Below are positions 24,047-32,877 of a DNA stretch of 64,000 nucleotides, piece after piece. The translations under genes were made by a program, and so were the position numbers. The stretch is from Ketobacter alkanivorans. GTDB taxonomy: Bacteria > Pseudomonadota > Gammaproteobacteria > Pseudomonadales > Ketobacteraceae. Location: positions 2,695,501-2,759,500 of the forward strand of contig NZ_CP022684.1 in NCBI RefSeq assembly GCF_002863865.1. The letters run 5' to 3'. Within the stretch, counting starts at the first letter, position 1. Every line of letters begins with the position of its first letter. Below the pieces are notes generated by a model. That model made no database searches. It had not been told where the DNA came from and worked only from the letters and a program-made list of their open reading frames with translations.

Positions 24047-25219
24047 TTAGGCGTCTGCAAAGCCGTTTTGTTGCAACCACTCCATACATTTGCCAGTGGC
24101 TTCGTTCAGTTTATCAGGCTGGCCAAAGTAGTAATGATTGGCGCCTTTTACTTCATACATTTCTTTGTTGTTGTGCCCTACGGCTTCATACAGTCGGTGG
24201 GTATGGCTGGGTGTGCAGGCATCATCGGCGGTGTTGCCGATCACTAAGGTGGGCACGGTGATTTGTTCTGCGCAGGTTATACCGTTGGCATTGGAATCAT
24301 CGTAGCTCCATTGGGATAGCCAGCCGCGCAGGGTGTTGAATCGCGCCAGGCCTACTGGGCCGTTGTTCACCGTTTTTGGGTTGCCCAGATAGCACCAGTT
24401 GGCGGGGCGGTCGTTGGGGTCGAGCGTTGGGTCGATAAAGCGCGGGTCGGCCATGGTGCCGTGTACCACAAAGGCGAATTCTTCGGTGGTGAGGCCATCG
24501 TTGCGCAGTTGTGCCAGTTTTTGTTTTACCCAGGCGGTGATTTTGCGGTTGCGGGCAATTTGCGCTTGGCGGTATCGCGCTACGAATGCTTCGCTGTAAG
24601 GTGGCTGGTTGGGGTTGTTGGGATCGTACAGATCCAGTTCCACATCACGTTTGGTTGGGTCGTTTTCATCCAGTATGGAGGCATCCAGCCATTCGGTCAT
24701 GGTGCCAGCGCGGCTGATGTGGGCAGCCAGCAGCATCATGCCGTCGGCGGGGATCAGGTTGGCTTTTACCAGGTCTAAAGGATCGCCTGCTGGGGTTTCG
24801 GTTATGGTGGGGTTTTCGGCCTGGGCCTGATAAAACAATGAAAGCGAGCCACCGCCGCTCCATCCCGCCAGTACGACTTTTTTGTAGCCTTTCTTTTCTT
24901 TGGCATCGCGCACGCAGGCGGCCATGTCCAGCACGACTTTTTCCATGATAAGGGCGCTGTCTGTGCCACGGTAGCGGCTGTTGCAATAGATAACGTGGCA
25001 GCCCTTTTTGGCCAGGGCCGATACCATGGGCAGGTAGGCACCACCGCCGATGGGGTGCATAAAGATGATGACGGTGTCGCTGGGTTTGTCTTTGGGTTTG
25101 AGCCAGTAGGATTCCAGGGCCACAAAATCGGCGCTGCCGCCGTAGGTGTCTTTAAAACTGGATTGTTCGGCAAAGGCCAGCAGGTAGGGGATGCGGTCGT
25201 ATTCGTATTTCTGGCTCAT
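24047..25219 (-). CDS. alpha/beta-hydrolase
   Basis: 390 residues from the ATG at 25219, which overlaps the stop of the VOC gene as TGATG; the longer frame to 25339 is rejected. An oxyanion motif IIFMHPIGGGAYLPM, nucleophile elbow LAGWSGGGSLSLF (~residue 127), an Asp in VIGNTADDACTP and a final GANHYYFGQ (His) make a complete hydrolase triad. No signal peptide, so it is cytoplasmic. The product could hydrolyse an ester or a C-C bond in a degradation pathway with its VOC partner; the substrate is unknown. It is expressed from the operator region at 25889-25995. Confidence 0.88.
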   Translation of the reverse strand: MSQKYEYDRIPYLLAFAEQSSFKDTYGGSADFVALESYWLKPKDKPSDTVIIFMHPIGGGAYLPMVSALAKKGCHVIYCNSRYRGTDSALIMEKVVLDMAACVRDAKEKKGYKKVVLAGWSGGGSLSLFYQAQAENPTITETPAGDPLDLVKANLIPADGMMLLAAHISRAGTMTEWLDASILDENDPTKRDVELDLYDPNNPNQPPYSEAFVARYRQAQIARNRKITAWVKQKLAQLRNDGLTTEEFAFVVHGTMADPRFIDPTLDPNDRPANWCYLGNPKTVNNGPVGLARFNTLRGWLSQWSYDDSNANGITCAEQITVPTLVIGNTADDACTPSHTHRLYEAVGHNNKEMYEVKGANHYYFGQPDKLNEATGKCMEWLQQNGFADA

Positions 25220-25845
25220 CAGTTTGCCTCTTCTTTTTTCACTTTGGAGAAATCCGCTTTGCTGGTGTCGATGCCGCGCTGATCCAGCAGGTCGGCGCTG
25301 ATGCGTTCCAGTTTCATGGGGCGGGTGCGGGTGGTCCAATCTTTGAGGGTTTGGTGTGCTTTGGCGCTGTCTTCGGCGAGGATGGCATCGTAGTTTTTGT
25401 CTTTTACGGTGAGTTCGACCTGTACGCCGTTGGGATCGTACATGTAAATGGAGTGCACAAAGCCGTGATCGATGGCGCCAAAGCAGGGGCGGCCCATTTT
25501 GTTGATGTGGCGGCGCCAGGCTTTGAGTTGTTCCATGGTTTCGACTTCGAAGGCGATGTGCTGGTCGAATCCGTGACGGGCGATGAACATTTTTTCGTCT
25601 ACGTCATCGGGCACGTCAAAGAAGGCGATGAAGTTGCCATCTGTGGTTTGAAAAAACAGGTGCATGTATTCACGCTTTTGGGCGCGGCCTGGTTCTTCGT
25701 CAAACACCATGGCGGCGGCCAGTTTGAATCCCAGTACGTCTTCATAGAACCAGCGGGTTTGTTCGGCATCCCGGCAACGGAAGGCGGTGTGGTGCATGTT
25801 GTGAACGGCTTTGCGTTCGATGGTGGGCTTGTCTGTCTGGCTCAT
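25219..25845 (-). CDS. VOC-family (glyoxalase/extradiol dioxygenase-like) protein
   Basis: 208 residues from the ATG at 25845. Vicinal-oxygen-chelate pattern: VHNMHHTAFRCRDAEQTRWF (first metal His), a central FDQHIAFEV (second His) and VHSIYMYDPNGVQVELTV (Glu, third ligand). The C-terminal ~50 residues are an extra charged tail. One VOC unit pair of this size is typical of extradiol-type dioxygenases or isomerases. Coupled to the hydrolase downstream, a ring-cleavage or fosfomycin-like role is possible; the pairing with a hydrolase favours catabolism (inference). Promoter region at 25889-25995. Confidence 0.85.
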   Translation of the reverse strand: MSQTDKPTIERKAVHNMHHTAFRCRDAEQTRWFYEDVLGFKLAAAMVFDEEPGRAQKREYMHLFFQTTDGNFIAFFDVPDDVDEKMFIARHGFDQHIAFEVETMEQLKAWRRHINKMGRPCFGAIDHGFVHSIYMYDPNGVQVELTVKDKNYDAILAEDSAKAHQTLKDWTTRTRPMKLERISADLLDQRGIDTSKADFSKVKKEEAN

Positions 25846-25888
25846 GATGCTTCTCTCGGCACTCGTTGGTCTTAATTTTTTGGCGTTC

Positions 25889-25995
25889 GACTTATGGGTC
25901 ATGATTATGGATTGTATACAATCATAATGACTGGGCGGTTTCAACCGTTAATTTATGCCCTCCACAGGGTTCTTGTTTGCCTGATTGCATACAAA
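25889..25995. promoter_or_regulatory. control region copy 1 (GntR-type palindromes)
   Basis: Contains GACTTATGGGTC (25889-25900), then after 10 bp ATTGTATACAAT (25911-25922, in a 14-bp perfect palindrome GATTGTATACAATC), and ATTGCATACAAA (25984-25995). The same three elements recur with identical spacing at 28283-28389. TTGTATACAA fits the y-GT-n-AC-r pattern of GntR-family operators. It lies between the VOC gene (left, minus) and the propeller gene (right, plus). The regulator gene is not in the window. Confidence 0.7.
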
Positions 25996-26110
25996 TAGAT
26001 CTATAAGGGTTTATTTGATCAAAAAAAATCACATATCGGTGCAACTTTGTGAGGGCCCGGTTCGTATTTCCAGTAAGTCGATTTGATTAAGCCAATACTG
26101 GAGATGAACC

Positions 26111-28276
26111 ATGACCACTTTCAACACTGCACACACTAAACCCCTCTTTACTACTAAATCCCTGATGAGCCTTGGCGGCCTGTGCCTGCTGTCGGCGTTG
26201 ACCGCCTGCGGTGGGGGAGGCGGTGGCGGTGGCGACAACGTAGCCGATACCGCAGCCCCTAATGCGGTGATTGCGTTTCCCACCCCGTTTTCGGCCACCG
26301 ATGGCAACAGCCTGATCGTGCGCGGCAGCGCCTCGGATGCCAGCGGCGTGGCACGGGTGCGGGTGAACGGCATCGAGGCCACCAGCAGCAATGGCTTTGG
26401 CACGTGGCAAGCCACCATCCCTCTGGAGCTGGGGCTGAATTCAATCACGGTGGAAGCGGAAGATACCGCCGGGAATGCCAATCGCACTGCTGCGACGGCC
26501 ACCATTAATGCGCTGGGTCCGCGCACGAATTCCATCGAAAATCTGATCATCGATGCGGCCAACAACCGGGCGTTGGTGCTGGATCGGGGCCTGGAAGCGC
26601 TGTTTGAGCAAGACCTCACTACCGGTGTTCTGCGTGTCATTTCCGATAGCACCACGCCGGATGCGGTGAATGGGTTTTCGTTTCCCTCTGACTTGGCACT
26701 GGATGTCGCCAATAACCGCGTGCTGGTGATCGATGCCTCCCTTAGGGCGTTGATTGCGGTGGATTTAACCACTGGGGCCCGTACGGTGGTGTCCAACAAT
26801 TCGATTCCCGATGCCAACAGGCCGTTTGGGGCTCCGGAGCACATGGTGCTGGATGAGGCCAACAACCGGGTGTTGGTATTGGATCCGGGTAGCAAGGTGT
26901 TGATGGCAGTGGATCTTGCCACGGGCGCGCGCAGTATCATTTCCAATAACAGTACCCCCAATGGCAGAAATGCCTTTGGCTCGCCCCGTGGGCTGGTGGC
27001 GGATTTCGTCAACAATCAGGTGTTGATTGTGGACAGCGGCGTGGATGCGATGATGGCAGTGGATCTTGCCACCGGGGCCCGCTCGATTGTGTCCGCCAAT
27101 AACGCACCGGCTGGCGATCCAACGTTCATCAACCCGGTGGATATGGTGCTCGATACGGGTTCTCGGCTGGCGTGGGTGGTGGATCGCAATCAGGATATGG
27201 TGATTGTGGTGGATTTGGTCACGGCAGAGCGCCGGGTGGTTTCCGAAGGCTTTGACGACCCGCGCCGCATCGATTTCGACCGCACCAACAACCGTTTGCT
27301 GGTGCTGGATCGGGGGCTTGAGGCCACCGTGGCGGTGGATTTGAGTAATGGCAGCCACACCCTGCTGACCGAGTCCAACAACACGCCCAACGCAGACGTA
27401 CCTTTGGTTTTCCCCTCGGATATCGCTCTGGATCTCGCCAACCAGCGCGTACTGGTGGCGGACAGGGGCGCCGATGCAGTGATCGCCGTATCTCTGGTGG
27501 ACGGGGCGCGCCAACTGGTAGCCGATGGGAGCACGCCCGTGGGCAGTCTGCTGGAAAATCCCGAGGGTATCATGCTGGATCTCGCCAACAACCGCGCGAT
27601 CGTGGCCGATACCAGCCTGGATGCCCTGCTGACGGTGGATCTGGTGGATGGTTTCAGTACGCTGCTGTCGGACGCGATTACCCCGAATACCGACAATGCC
27701 TTCGGTCGCCCAGCCCGCATGGTGTTCGACGCGCGCCAGAATCGCATCATCGTGCTCGATACGACTTTGGACGCATTGATTGCGGTGGATGCCCTGGACG
27801 GTTCACGCACGGTGCTTTCCAGCAACGATGTACCCAATGGGGACAATCCTTTCAGCATCCCCGCGGGCATGGTGCTGGATACCACGAACAACCGTATTCT
27901 GGTGGTGGATGAGGGCGTTGCCCAATTGATCGCCGTCGATCTCACCACCGGTGCACGTACCGTCCTGTCGAGCAACGAAGCCCCCAATGACGCCAACCCC
28001 TTTGGCGATCCGGAATCGGTGGTGCTGGATTTGGCCAACAACCGGGTGCTGGTGGGGGATGATGACCTGGAAGCCATCCTGGCGGTGGATCTGACCGATG
28101 GCAGCCGCACGGTGATCTCCGATAACACGTTCCCCAATAGTGCCAACGTACTGGATGACCCTGAAACCATGGTGTTCGATGCAGATAAGCAAATCGCCAT
28201 TGTGGTGGACGTGGATCTGGATCAAATCCTGGTGGTGGATGCACTGACCGGCGAGCGGGTGATTCTGTCACGCTGA
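26111..28276 (+). CDS. lipoprotein with Ig-like domain and twelve beta-propeller-type repeats
   Basis: 721 residues. The signal sequence ends in the lipobox LTAC followed by a glycine-rich linker. Residues ~50-135 look like a bacterial Ig-like domain (VRVNGIEATSSNGFGTWQAT ... ITVEAEDTAGN). From ~140 to the end there are 12 repeats of ~50 residues with the core ALDLANNRVLVxDxxLxAxxAVDLxTGxRTVxS, resembling YWTD/NHL/SMP-30-like blades; twelve would make two six-bladed propellers. No catalytic motif was recognised, so it may bind ligand or be a surface/periplasmic scaffold. Two copies of the same control region flank it. Long antisense frames over it are codon-bias shadows. Confidence 0.85.
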   Translation: MTTFNTAHTKPLFTTKSLMSLGGLCLLSALTACGGGGGGGGDNVADTAAPNAVIAFPTPFSATDGNSLIVRGSASDASGVARVRVNGIEATSSNGFGTWQATIPLELGLNSITVEAEDTAGNANRTAATATINALGPRTNSIENLIIDAANNRALVLDRGLEALFEQDLTTGVLRVISDSTTPDAVNGFSFPSDLALDVANNRVLVIDASLRALIAVDLTTGARTVVSNNSIPDANRPFGAPEHMVLDEANNRVLVLDPGSKVLMAVDLATGARSIISNNSTPNGRNAFGSPRGLVADFVNNQVLIVDSGVDAMMAVDLATGARSIVSANNAPAGDPTFINPVDMVLDTGSRLAWVVDRNQDMVIVVDLVTAERRVVSEGFDDPRRIDFDRTNNRLLVLDRGLEATVAVDLSNGSHTLLTESNNTPNADVPLVFPSDIALDLANQRVLVADRGADAVIAVSLVDGARQLVADGSTPVGSLLENPEGIMLDLANNRAIVADTSLDALLTVDLVDGFSTLLSDAITPNTDNAFGRPARMVFDARQNRIIVLDTTLDALIAVDALDGSRTVLSSNDVPNGDNPFSIPAGMVLDTTNNRILVVDEGVAQLIAVDLTTGARTVLSSNEAPNDANPFGDPESVVLDLANNRVLVGDDDLEAILAVDLTDGSRTVISDNTFPNSANVLDDPETMVFDADKQIAIVVDVDLDQILVVDALTGERVILSR

Positions 28277-28282
28277 TCCCTT

Positions 28283-28389
28283 GACTTATGGGTCTACTTT
28301 CTAGATTGTATACAATTATGATGAATGCGCGGGTCAGCCTGCGCATTTTTGCCCTGAGGAGCGCCTTCCTCGGGGCAATTGCATACAAA
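28283..28389. promoter_or_regulatory. control region copy 2 (GntR-type palindromes)
   Basis: GACTTATGGGTC (28283-28294), 10 bp, ATTGTATACAAT (28305-28316), and ATTGCATACAAA (28378-28389), the last site in the leader of the CoA-transferase gene. Orientation and spacing are identical to the copy at 25889-25995. By eye the intervening sequence is also partly conserved (for example ATTT-TGCCC). A common regulator for the two operons is likely. Confidence 0.7.
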
Positions 28390-28414
28390 CAAACACGAAT
28401 TAGAAGGTTATGCC

Positions 28415-29626
28415 ATGGGTGCTTTGTCTCACGTTACGATTTTGGATCTGACCCACATGTTGTCGGGACCCTATTCCAGCCAGTTGTTGGCGGATATGGG
28501 GGCCAACTGCATCAAGGTGGAGCCGCCGGGGCAGGGAGAAGGCACCCGCAAGCTGCTGGCCGACGATGAAAACTACTCTATAGACGGAGTTGGCGCTTAC
28601 TTTCTTACTCTTAGCCGCAATAAGAAGAGTGTGGGCATTGATCTGAAGAGCCCACAGGGGCTGGCGCTGTTCTATGAGCTGGTGAAGCAGGCCGATGTGG
28701 TGATCAATAATTTTGGTGAGGGCGTGCCCAAGCGCCTGGGGATTGATTACGACACGCTGAAACAGCATAACCCGAGGATTATTACGTGCTCTATCACCGG
28801 CTTTGGCGAGACCGGGCCGGATCGTAATCGTGCTGCCTTTGATCTGGTGGCGCAGGGCATGGGGGGCGGGATGTCGATCACCGGTGAGCAGGGCGCGCCG
28901 CCACTGCGGGCGGGGATTCCCATTGGCGATCTGGGTGGTGGTTTGTTTGCCACTATTGGTATTTTGGCGGCGCTGAATCAACGCGATCAGGCCGGGCCTG
29001 GGCAGGGCGTGGGCCAGCATGTGGATATATCGATGCAGGATTGTCAGGTGTCGATGCTCAATTATATGGCCACTATGTATTTAATGAGTGGGGTGCAGCC
29101 CCCAGCAGTGGGCAATAGTCACTTTGTGCACGTACCTTATGGTACCTTTAAAACCACAACCCGTTATTTGATTCTGGCTTGTATGGGGGATGGCTTTTAC
29201 CACAAACTTGCGGCTATGTTCGGCGATCCTGAGCTTATGGATCCGAAATTTGTCACTCAACCGGTGCGCTGGGAGCATCGTGATTTCATCAATCAGCGGG
29301 TGCAGTCTCATATTGAGAAGGAAAGCTGTGAATATTGGCTGGATCAGCTTAAGGAACACCGTATTCCTGCTGCGCCGGTGAACGATTTTGCCCATGCCTT
29401 TAATGATCCGCAGATTCAGGCGCGGGATATGGTGGTGGAGGTGCCGCTGGGTAATGGCGAGACAGTAAAACAGCCGGGTAACCCGGTGAAGCTGTCTGGC
29501 GCGGGGCCGCAAACCTTTACGCCTCCGCCAACCCTGGGCCAGCACACCGGTGAGATTCTGGGGGATGTACTCCATATGACCCATGCCCAGATCGAAGAAT
29601 TACGCCGTGCAGGGGTTATCGCTTGA
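28415..29626 (+). CDS. CaiB/BaiF-family (class III) CoA-transferase
   Basis: 403 residues from the ATG at 28415, which has GAAGG upstream; a TTG start at 28379 would overlap the operator and is rejected. It begins VTILDLTHMLSGPYSSQLLADMG, the standard family start, then KVEPPGQGEGTR, NKKSVGIDLKSP, DVVINNFGEG, GFGETGP and VDISMQDCQVSML, where the Asp is the catalytic-type residue. Full length for the family. It transfers CoA between organic acids; the HMG-CoA-lyase-like enzyme 69 bp downstream suggests a C5/C6 branched acid such as 3-hydroxy-3-methylglutarate or a related compound (inference). Confidence 0.93.
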   Translation: MGALSHVTILDLTHMLSGPYSSQLLADMGANCIKVEPPGQGEGTRKLLADDENYSIDGVGAYFLTLSRNKKSVGIDLKSPQGLALFYELVKQADVVINNFGEGVPKRLGIDYDTLKQHNPRIITCSITGFGETGPDRNRAAFDLVAQGMGGGMSITGEQGAPPLRAGIPIGDLGGGLFATIGILAALNQRDQAGPGQGVGQHVDISMQDCQVSMLNYMATMYLMSGVQPPAVGNSHFVHVPYGTFKTTTRYLILACMGDGFYHKLAAMFGDPELMDPKFVTQPVRWEHRDFINQRVQSHIEKESCEYWLDQLKEHRIPAAPVNDFAHAFNDPQIQARDMVVEVPLGNGETVKQPGNPVKLSGAGPQTFTPPPTLGQHTGEILGDVLHMTHAQIEELRRAGVIA

Positions 29627-29694
29627 TCACCCCTTGGCTGCTTGCCGTATAATCGACTGATAAATCCATTCATAGCAGCTGCGATAACAACATC

Positions 29695-30633
29695 ATGCGT
29701 GAACAAGTCTTTATAAATGAGGTAGGCCTGCGGGATGGCCTGCAAAATCAGCCGAACCCTGTCTCCACTGCCGCCAAACTCAAGATGGCCCAGACGCTGC
29801 TGGATGCCGGGGTGAGCTATCTGGAAGCAGTGGCGTTTGTTCACCCGAAAGCGGTACCGCAAATGGCAGATGCTGTGGATGTGCTGGCAGGATTGGGCCC
29901 ATTGGTCAGCCAATCTGCGGTGGAGGTGTCTGCATTGGTACCCAATATGAAGGGGTATCAGCGGGCCATTGAGCATGGAGTAACATCGGTGGCGGTGGTG
30001 TTGTCCTCTACTGATACTTTTAATATGCGCAATTTGAACATGAGTTTGTTGCAAGCCAAGGAAACCTGCCAACAGGTGATTGCCCAGGCCAACGCAGATA
30101 ATATCAAGGTGCGGGCTTATGTGTCTGGCGCTTGTGCCTGCCCTTACGATGGCACGACTCCGGTGGATGTTGTGCATCAACTGGCAGCGGAGATGATTGA
30201 ATTCGGTGCCAACGAAATTTCCATCGGCGATACAATTGGCGCAGGAAACCCGCAACAGATCAATGATATTCTGGGGCCACTTGTGCAACAATTCGGGAGT
30301 GAATGCTTTAATCTGCACTTACATGATACCCGAGGCCAGGCTTTGGCGATGGCATGGGCTGGCATTACACAGGGCGTGCGTCGCTTTGATAGCTCCATTG
30401 GCGGCTTGGGTGGCTGCCCGTTTGCACCAGGTGCCTCTGGTAACGTCGCCACAGAAGATTTAGTGTATATGTTAGAACAAGCCGGGTTTGATACCGGTAT
30501 TGATATTCAAAAATTGAGATCAGCGGTGAGCGCCGCAGAGTTGGCCACTGGGCAACAATTAGGAGGCCGCATCCTGCAATGGATGAAATCCCAGGAACTT
30601 CGGGAACAACAAAAACAATCGCCCTGCCTATAA
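29695..30633 (+). CDS. hydroxymethylglutaryl-CoA lyase family protein
   Basis: 312 residues. N-terminal INEVGLRDGLQNQP (Arg/Asp for the enolate and metal), VSALVPNMKGYQRAIEHG, SIGDTIGAGNP, and LHLHDTRGQALAMAW with metal-binding His, followed by GLGGCPFAPGASGNVATEDL, the cysteine loop of HMG-CoA lyases. All catalytic residues are present. It cleaves HMG-CoA, or a close analogue, to acetyl-CoA and a keto acid. The leader carries a TATAAT at 29648-29653, so it may have its own promoter in addition to read-through from the CoA-transferase gene. Confidence 0.92.
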   Translation: MREQVFINEVGLRDGLQNQPNPVSTAAKLKMAQTLLDAGVSYLEAVAFVHPKAVPQMADAVDVLAGLGPLVSQSAVEVSALVPNMKGYQRAIEHGVTSVAVVLSSTDTFNMRNLNMSLLQAKETCQQVIAQANADNIKVRAYVSGACACPYDGTTPVDVVHQLAAEMIEFGANEISIGDTIGAGNPQQINDILGPLVQQFGSECFNLHLHDTRGQALAMAWAGITQGVRRFDSSIGGLGGCPFAPGASGNVATEDLVYMLEQAGFDTGIDIQKLRSAVSAAELATGQQLGGRILQWMKSQELREQQKQSPCL

Positions 30634-30691
30634 AAGCTATTTTTAAACGCGGGCCAAGGTAAGTTACACAAACTGAGTTGTACTACGCATC

Positions 30692-31459
30692 ATGATGAGA
30701 CTTTCTGTCAAACTGATGGTGGCCGGCCTGCTGATGTTTGCGGGGGCGTTTGCTTTCGCAGATAAAACCGATCGCATCATCGAGGGTGAAAAAGCCAATA
30801 TCCAATCTGCCGTTGCCTCTCAGGAACGGGTCAATACCATCAGCGGCAAAACCCAGCAACTGTTTCAGGATTTTCAACTGGAGCTGAAACGTATTGAGGA
30901 TTTGACCGCCTACAACACACAGCTAGAACAGCAAATCCGTCGCCAGCAACAAAGCATGCTGGAAACCGAGCAATCCATTCAGGATGTAGCCATCATCGAG
31001 CGCCAACTTTCCCCTTTGCTGAACCGCATGGTGAAATCACTGGAGACCTTTATCCGTTTGGATGTGCCGTTTCTGTTGGATGAGCGTTTTGAACGCATTG
31101 CCTTTCTTAAACACACGTTGGGCCGCACCGATGTGGATCTATCGGAAAAGTTTCGCCAAGTGATCGATGCCTATAACGTAGAAGTCGATTACGGCAACAC
31201 TATTGAAAGCTATCGTGGCACTCTCAAGCTGGCGGATCATTCCAGTGAGGTTGAGTTCTTAAGAGTTGGCCGCGTGGCGTTGATGTATCAATCGCTGGAT
31301 GGCAAAAGAATCGGTGCCTGGAATAGCGAAACCAAACAGTGGCAACAGCTGGGTGCAGCTTATTCCCGCGATATACGCCAGGGCTTAAAGGTTGCTAAGA
31401 AACAGGCTGCACCGGAGCTGCTTACGTTGCCGATTTTGGCACCGGAGGCAGGATCATGA
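30692..31459 (+). CDS. DUF3450 periplasmic coiled-coil protein
   Basis: 255 residues, with signal peptide VKLMVAGLLMFAGAFAFA. A long coiled coil at ~30-110 (QERVNTISGKTQQLFQDFQL ... QLEQQIRRQQQSM) is followed by the family-typical DVPFLLDERFERIAFLKHTLG and a C-terminal globular part (LRVGRVALMYQSLDGKRIGAW). DUF3450 proteins are found with ExbB/ExbD/TonB genes, as here; they are thought to assist TonB-dependent transport from the periplasm (context inference). Either of the first two methionines may be the start. Overlaps exbB by 4 bp. Confidence 0.93.
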   Translation: MMRLSVKLMVAGLLMFAGAFAFADKTDRIIEGEKANIQSAVASQERVNTISGKTQQLFQDFQLELKRIEDLTAYNTQLEQQIRRQQQSMLETEQSIQDVAIIERQLSPLLNRMVKSLETFIRLDVPFLLDERFERIAFLKHTLGRTDVDLSEKFRQVIDAYNVEVDYGNTIESYRGTLKLADHSSEVEFLRVGRVALMYQSLDGKRIGAWNSETKQWQQLGAAYSRDIRQGLKVAKKQAAPELLTLPILAPEAGS

Positions 31460-32877
31460 TGATACGTTTCTGTTCACGCCGCCCTCGATTACCTGCGTTT
31501 ATATTCTGCTCTGCTTTGATTGGTTCCCTGATCCTGGGTTTGATTGCCCCTGTGCAGGCTGCATCACCCTGGCAGCCCAAACCAGAAATCGAATCCCTTG
31601 ACGAGTTACTGGATTTGGTGAAAGAAGGGCGCATCGAACAATCCAAAGAGAACAACGCCCGCGAACAGCGTTTTAAGCAAGATCAATCCAAACAGCAATC
31701 GCTGCTAGATGATGCGATTAAAGAACGAAAAAAACTCGAACGTCGCAGTGAGCTGTTAGAGGCCACTTACGATGAGAACAAAAAGAAATTAGATGTATTG
31801 AGCCTGCGACTTACAGATCGTTTGGGATCATTAAAAGAACTGTTCGCACATCTGCAAACTTCCACTTCAGAAGTATCAGGCCAGTTACAGCAATCCATCA
31901 CCTCGGTGGAGTTTCCTTCCCGGTTTCTGGAGCTGGAGGAACTGTCTGATCATTTAGGCAGTAGCCGCACGCTGCCGCGCATCAACGACATCGAACAACT
32001 GTGGTTCCAGATGCAACGGGAGATGATCGAATCCGGCAAAATCAAACACCTGAACCTGGAAGTAATCACCACCGAAGGACAACCGGTTATGGCAGATGTA
32101 GTACGCATCGGTGCCTTTAACCTTCTGTCGGGTGATCGCTATCTGCAGTTTATTCCCGAAACCGGTAAAGTCATCGATCTGAATCGGCAACCTGCCCGTT
32201 ATATGCTGGGTTACGCCGAAGACTTCACGCAAAGTACGGAAGGGTTTAACGCGGTGGCCATTGATCCAACCCGCGGCGCTTTGTTGAATATGCTGCTGGA
32301 TGCGCCAGATTTTGTTGATCGGGTGGAACAGGGTGGCTTTATCGGTTATGTCATTTTGATCATCGGTGCCATCGGTGTGATCCTGGCGCTGGAACGCATT
32401 ATGTTTTTGATCATCACAACCCGTAAGGTGGCCGATCAGATGCGCCTGAAAGAGGTGCGCCGGGATAACCCGCTGGGCCGCGTTGTGCTGACCTATGAAC
32501 AGAACAAATCCCTGCCGTTGGAATCACTGGAACTGAAATTGGGAGAGGCCATTTTGCGGGAACGCGGCCCTCTCGAAAAACACCTTACTTTGATAAAAAT
32601 CGTATCCGTGATCGCGCCGTTGCTGGGCTTGTTGGGTACCGTCACCGGTATGATCAACACCTTTCAAACCATTACACTGTTCGGAACCGGTGATCCAAAA
32701 TTAATGGCCGGAGGCATTTCACAAGCGTTGGTCACCACGGTACTGGGCTTATCGGTTGCTATTCCTGTGGTGTTTTTCCACACCTTGGCCAGCACCCGCA
32801 GCAAGGCCATCATCTCGGTATTAGAAGAACAGAGTACCGGTTTGGTAGCAGAACGGGCGGAGCAGGAGCACACATAA
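31456..32877 (+). CDS. exbB: MotA/TolQ/ExbB proton-channel protein with periplasmic coiled coil
   Basis: 473 residues. A signal peptide, then a periplasmic domain (~30-280) with a coiled coil (KENNAREQRFKQDQSKQQSL ...), and a C-terminal ExbB domain: a first helix GGFIGYVILIIGAIGVILAL, then LIKIVSVIAPLLGLLGTVTGMI, and VTTVLGLSVAIPVVFFHTLA. The large N-terminal extension is the form found in DUF3450 operons. It forms the proton-conducting part of the energising complex in the inner membrane. It overlaps the genes on both sides, so the operon is tightly coupled. Confidence 0.92.
   Translation: MMIRFCSRRPRLPAFIFCSALIGSLILGLIAPVQAASPWQPKPEIESLDELLDLVKEGRIEQSKENNAREQRFKQDQSKQQSLLDDAIKERKKLERRSELLEATYDENKKKLDVLSLRLTDRLGSLKELFAHLQTSTSEVSGQLQQSITSVEFPSRFLELEELSDHLGSSRTLPRINDIEQLWFQMQREMIESGKIKHLNLEVITTEGQPVMADVVRIGAFNLLSGDRYLQFIPETGKVIDLNRQPARYMLGYAEDFTQSTEGFNAVAIDPTRGALLNMLLDAPDFVDRVEQGGFIGYVILIIGAIGVILALERIMFLIITTRKVADQMRLKEVRRDNPLGRVVLTYEQNKSLPLESLELKLGEAILRERGPLEKHLTLIKIVSVIAPLLGLLGTVTGMINTFQTITLFGTGDPKLMAGGISQALVTTVLGLSVAIPVVFFHTLASTRSKAIISVLEEQSTGLVAERAEQEHT

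Noticed and set aside
23732..25219. Integron integrase next to the array
   Set aside because: No tyrosine-recombinase motifs on either strand; the next gene is an alpha/beta-hydrolase.
27190..28200. 336-residue antisense ORF over the propeller gene (and others such as 26029-27015)
   Set aside because: Codon-bias shadows of a repetitive GC-rich gene; low-complexity composition, no ribosome binding site, no known motif.
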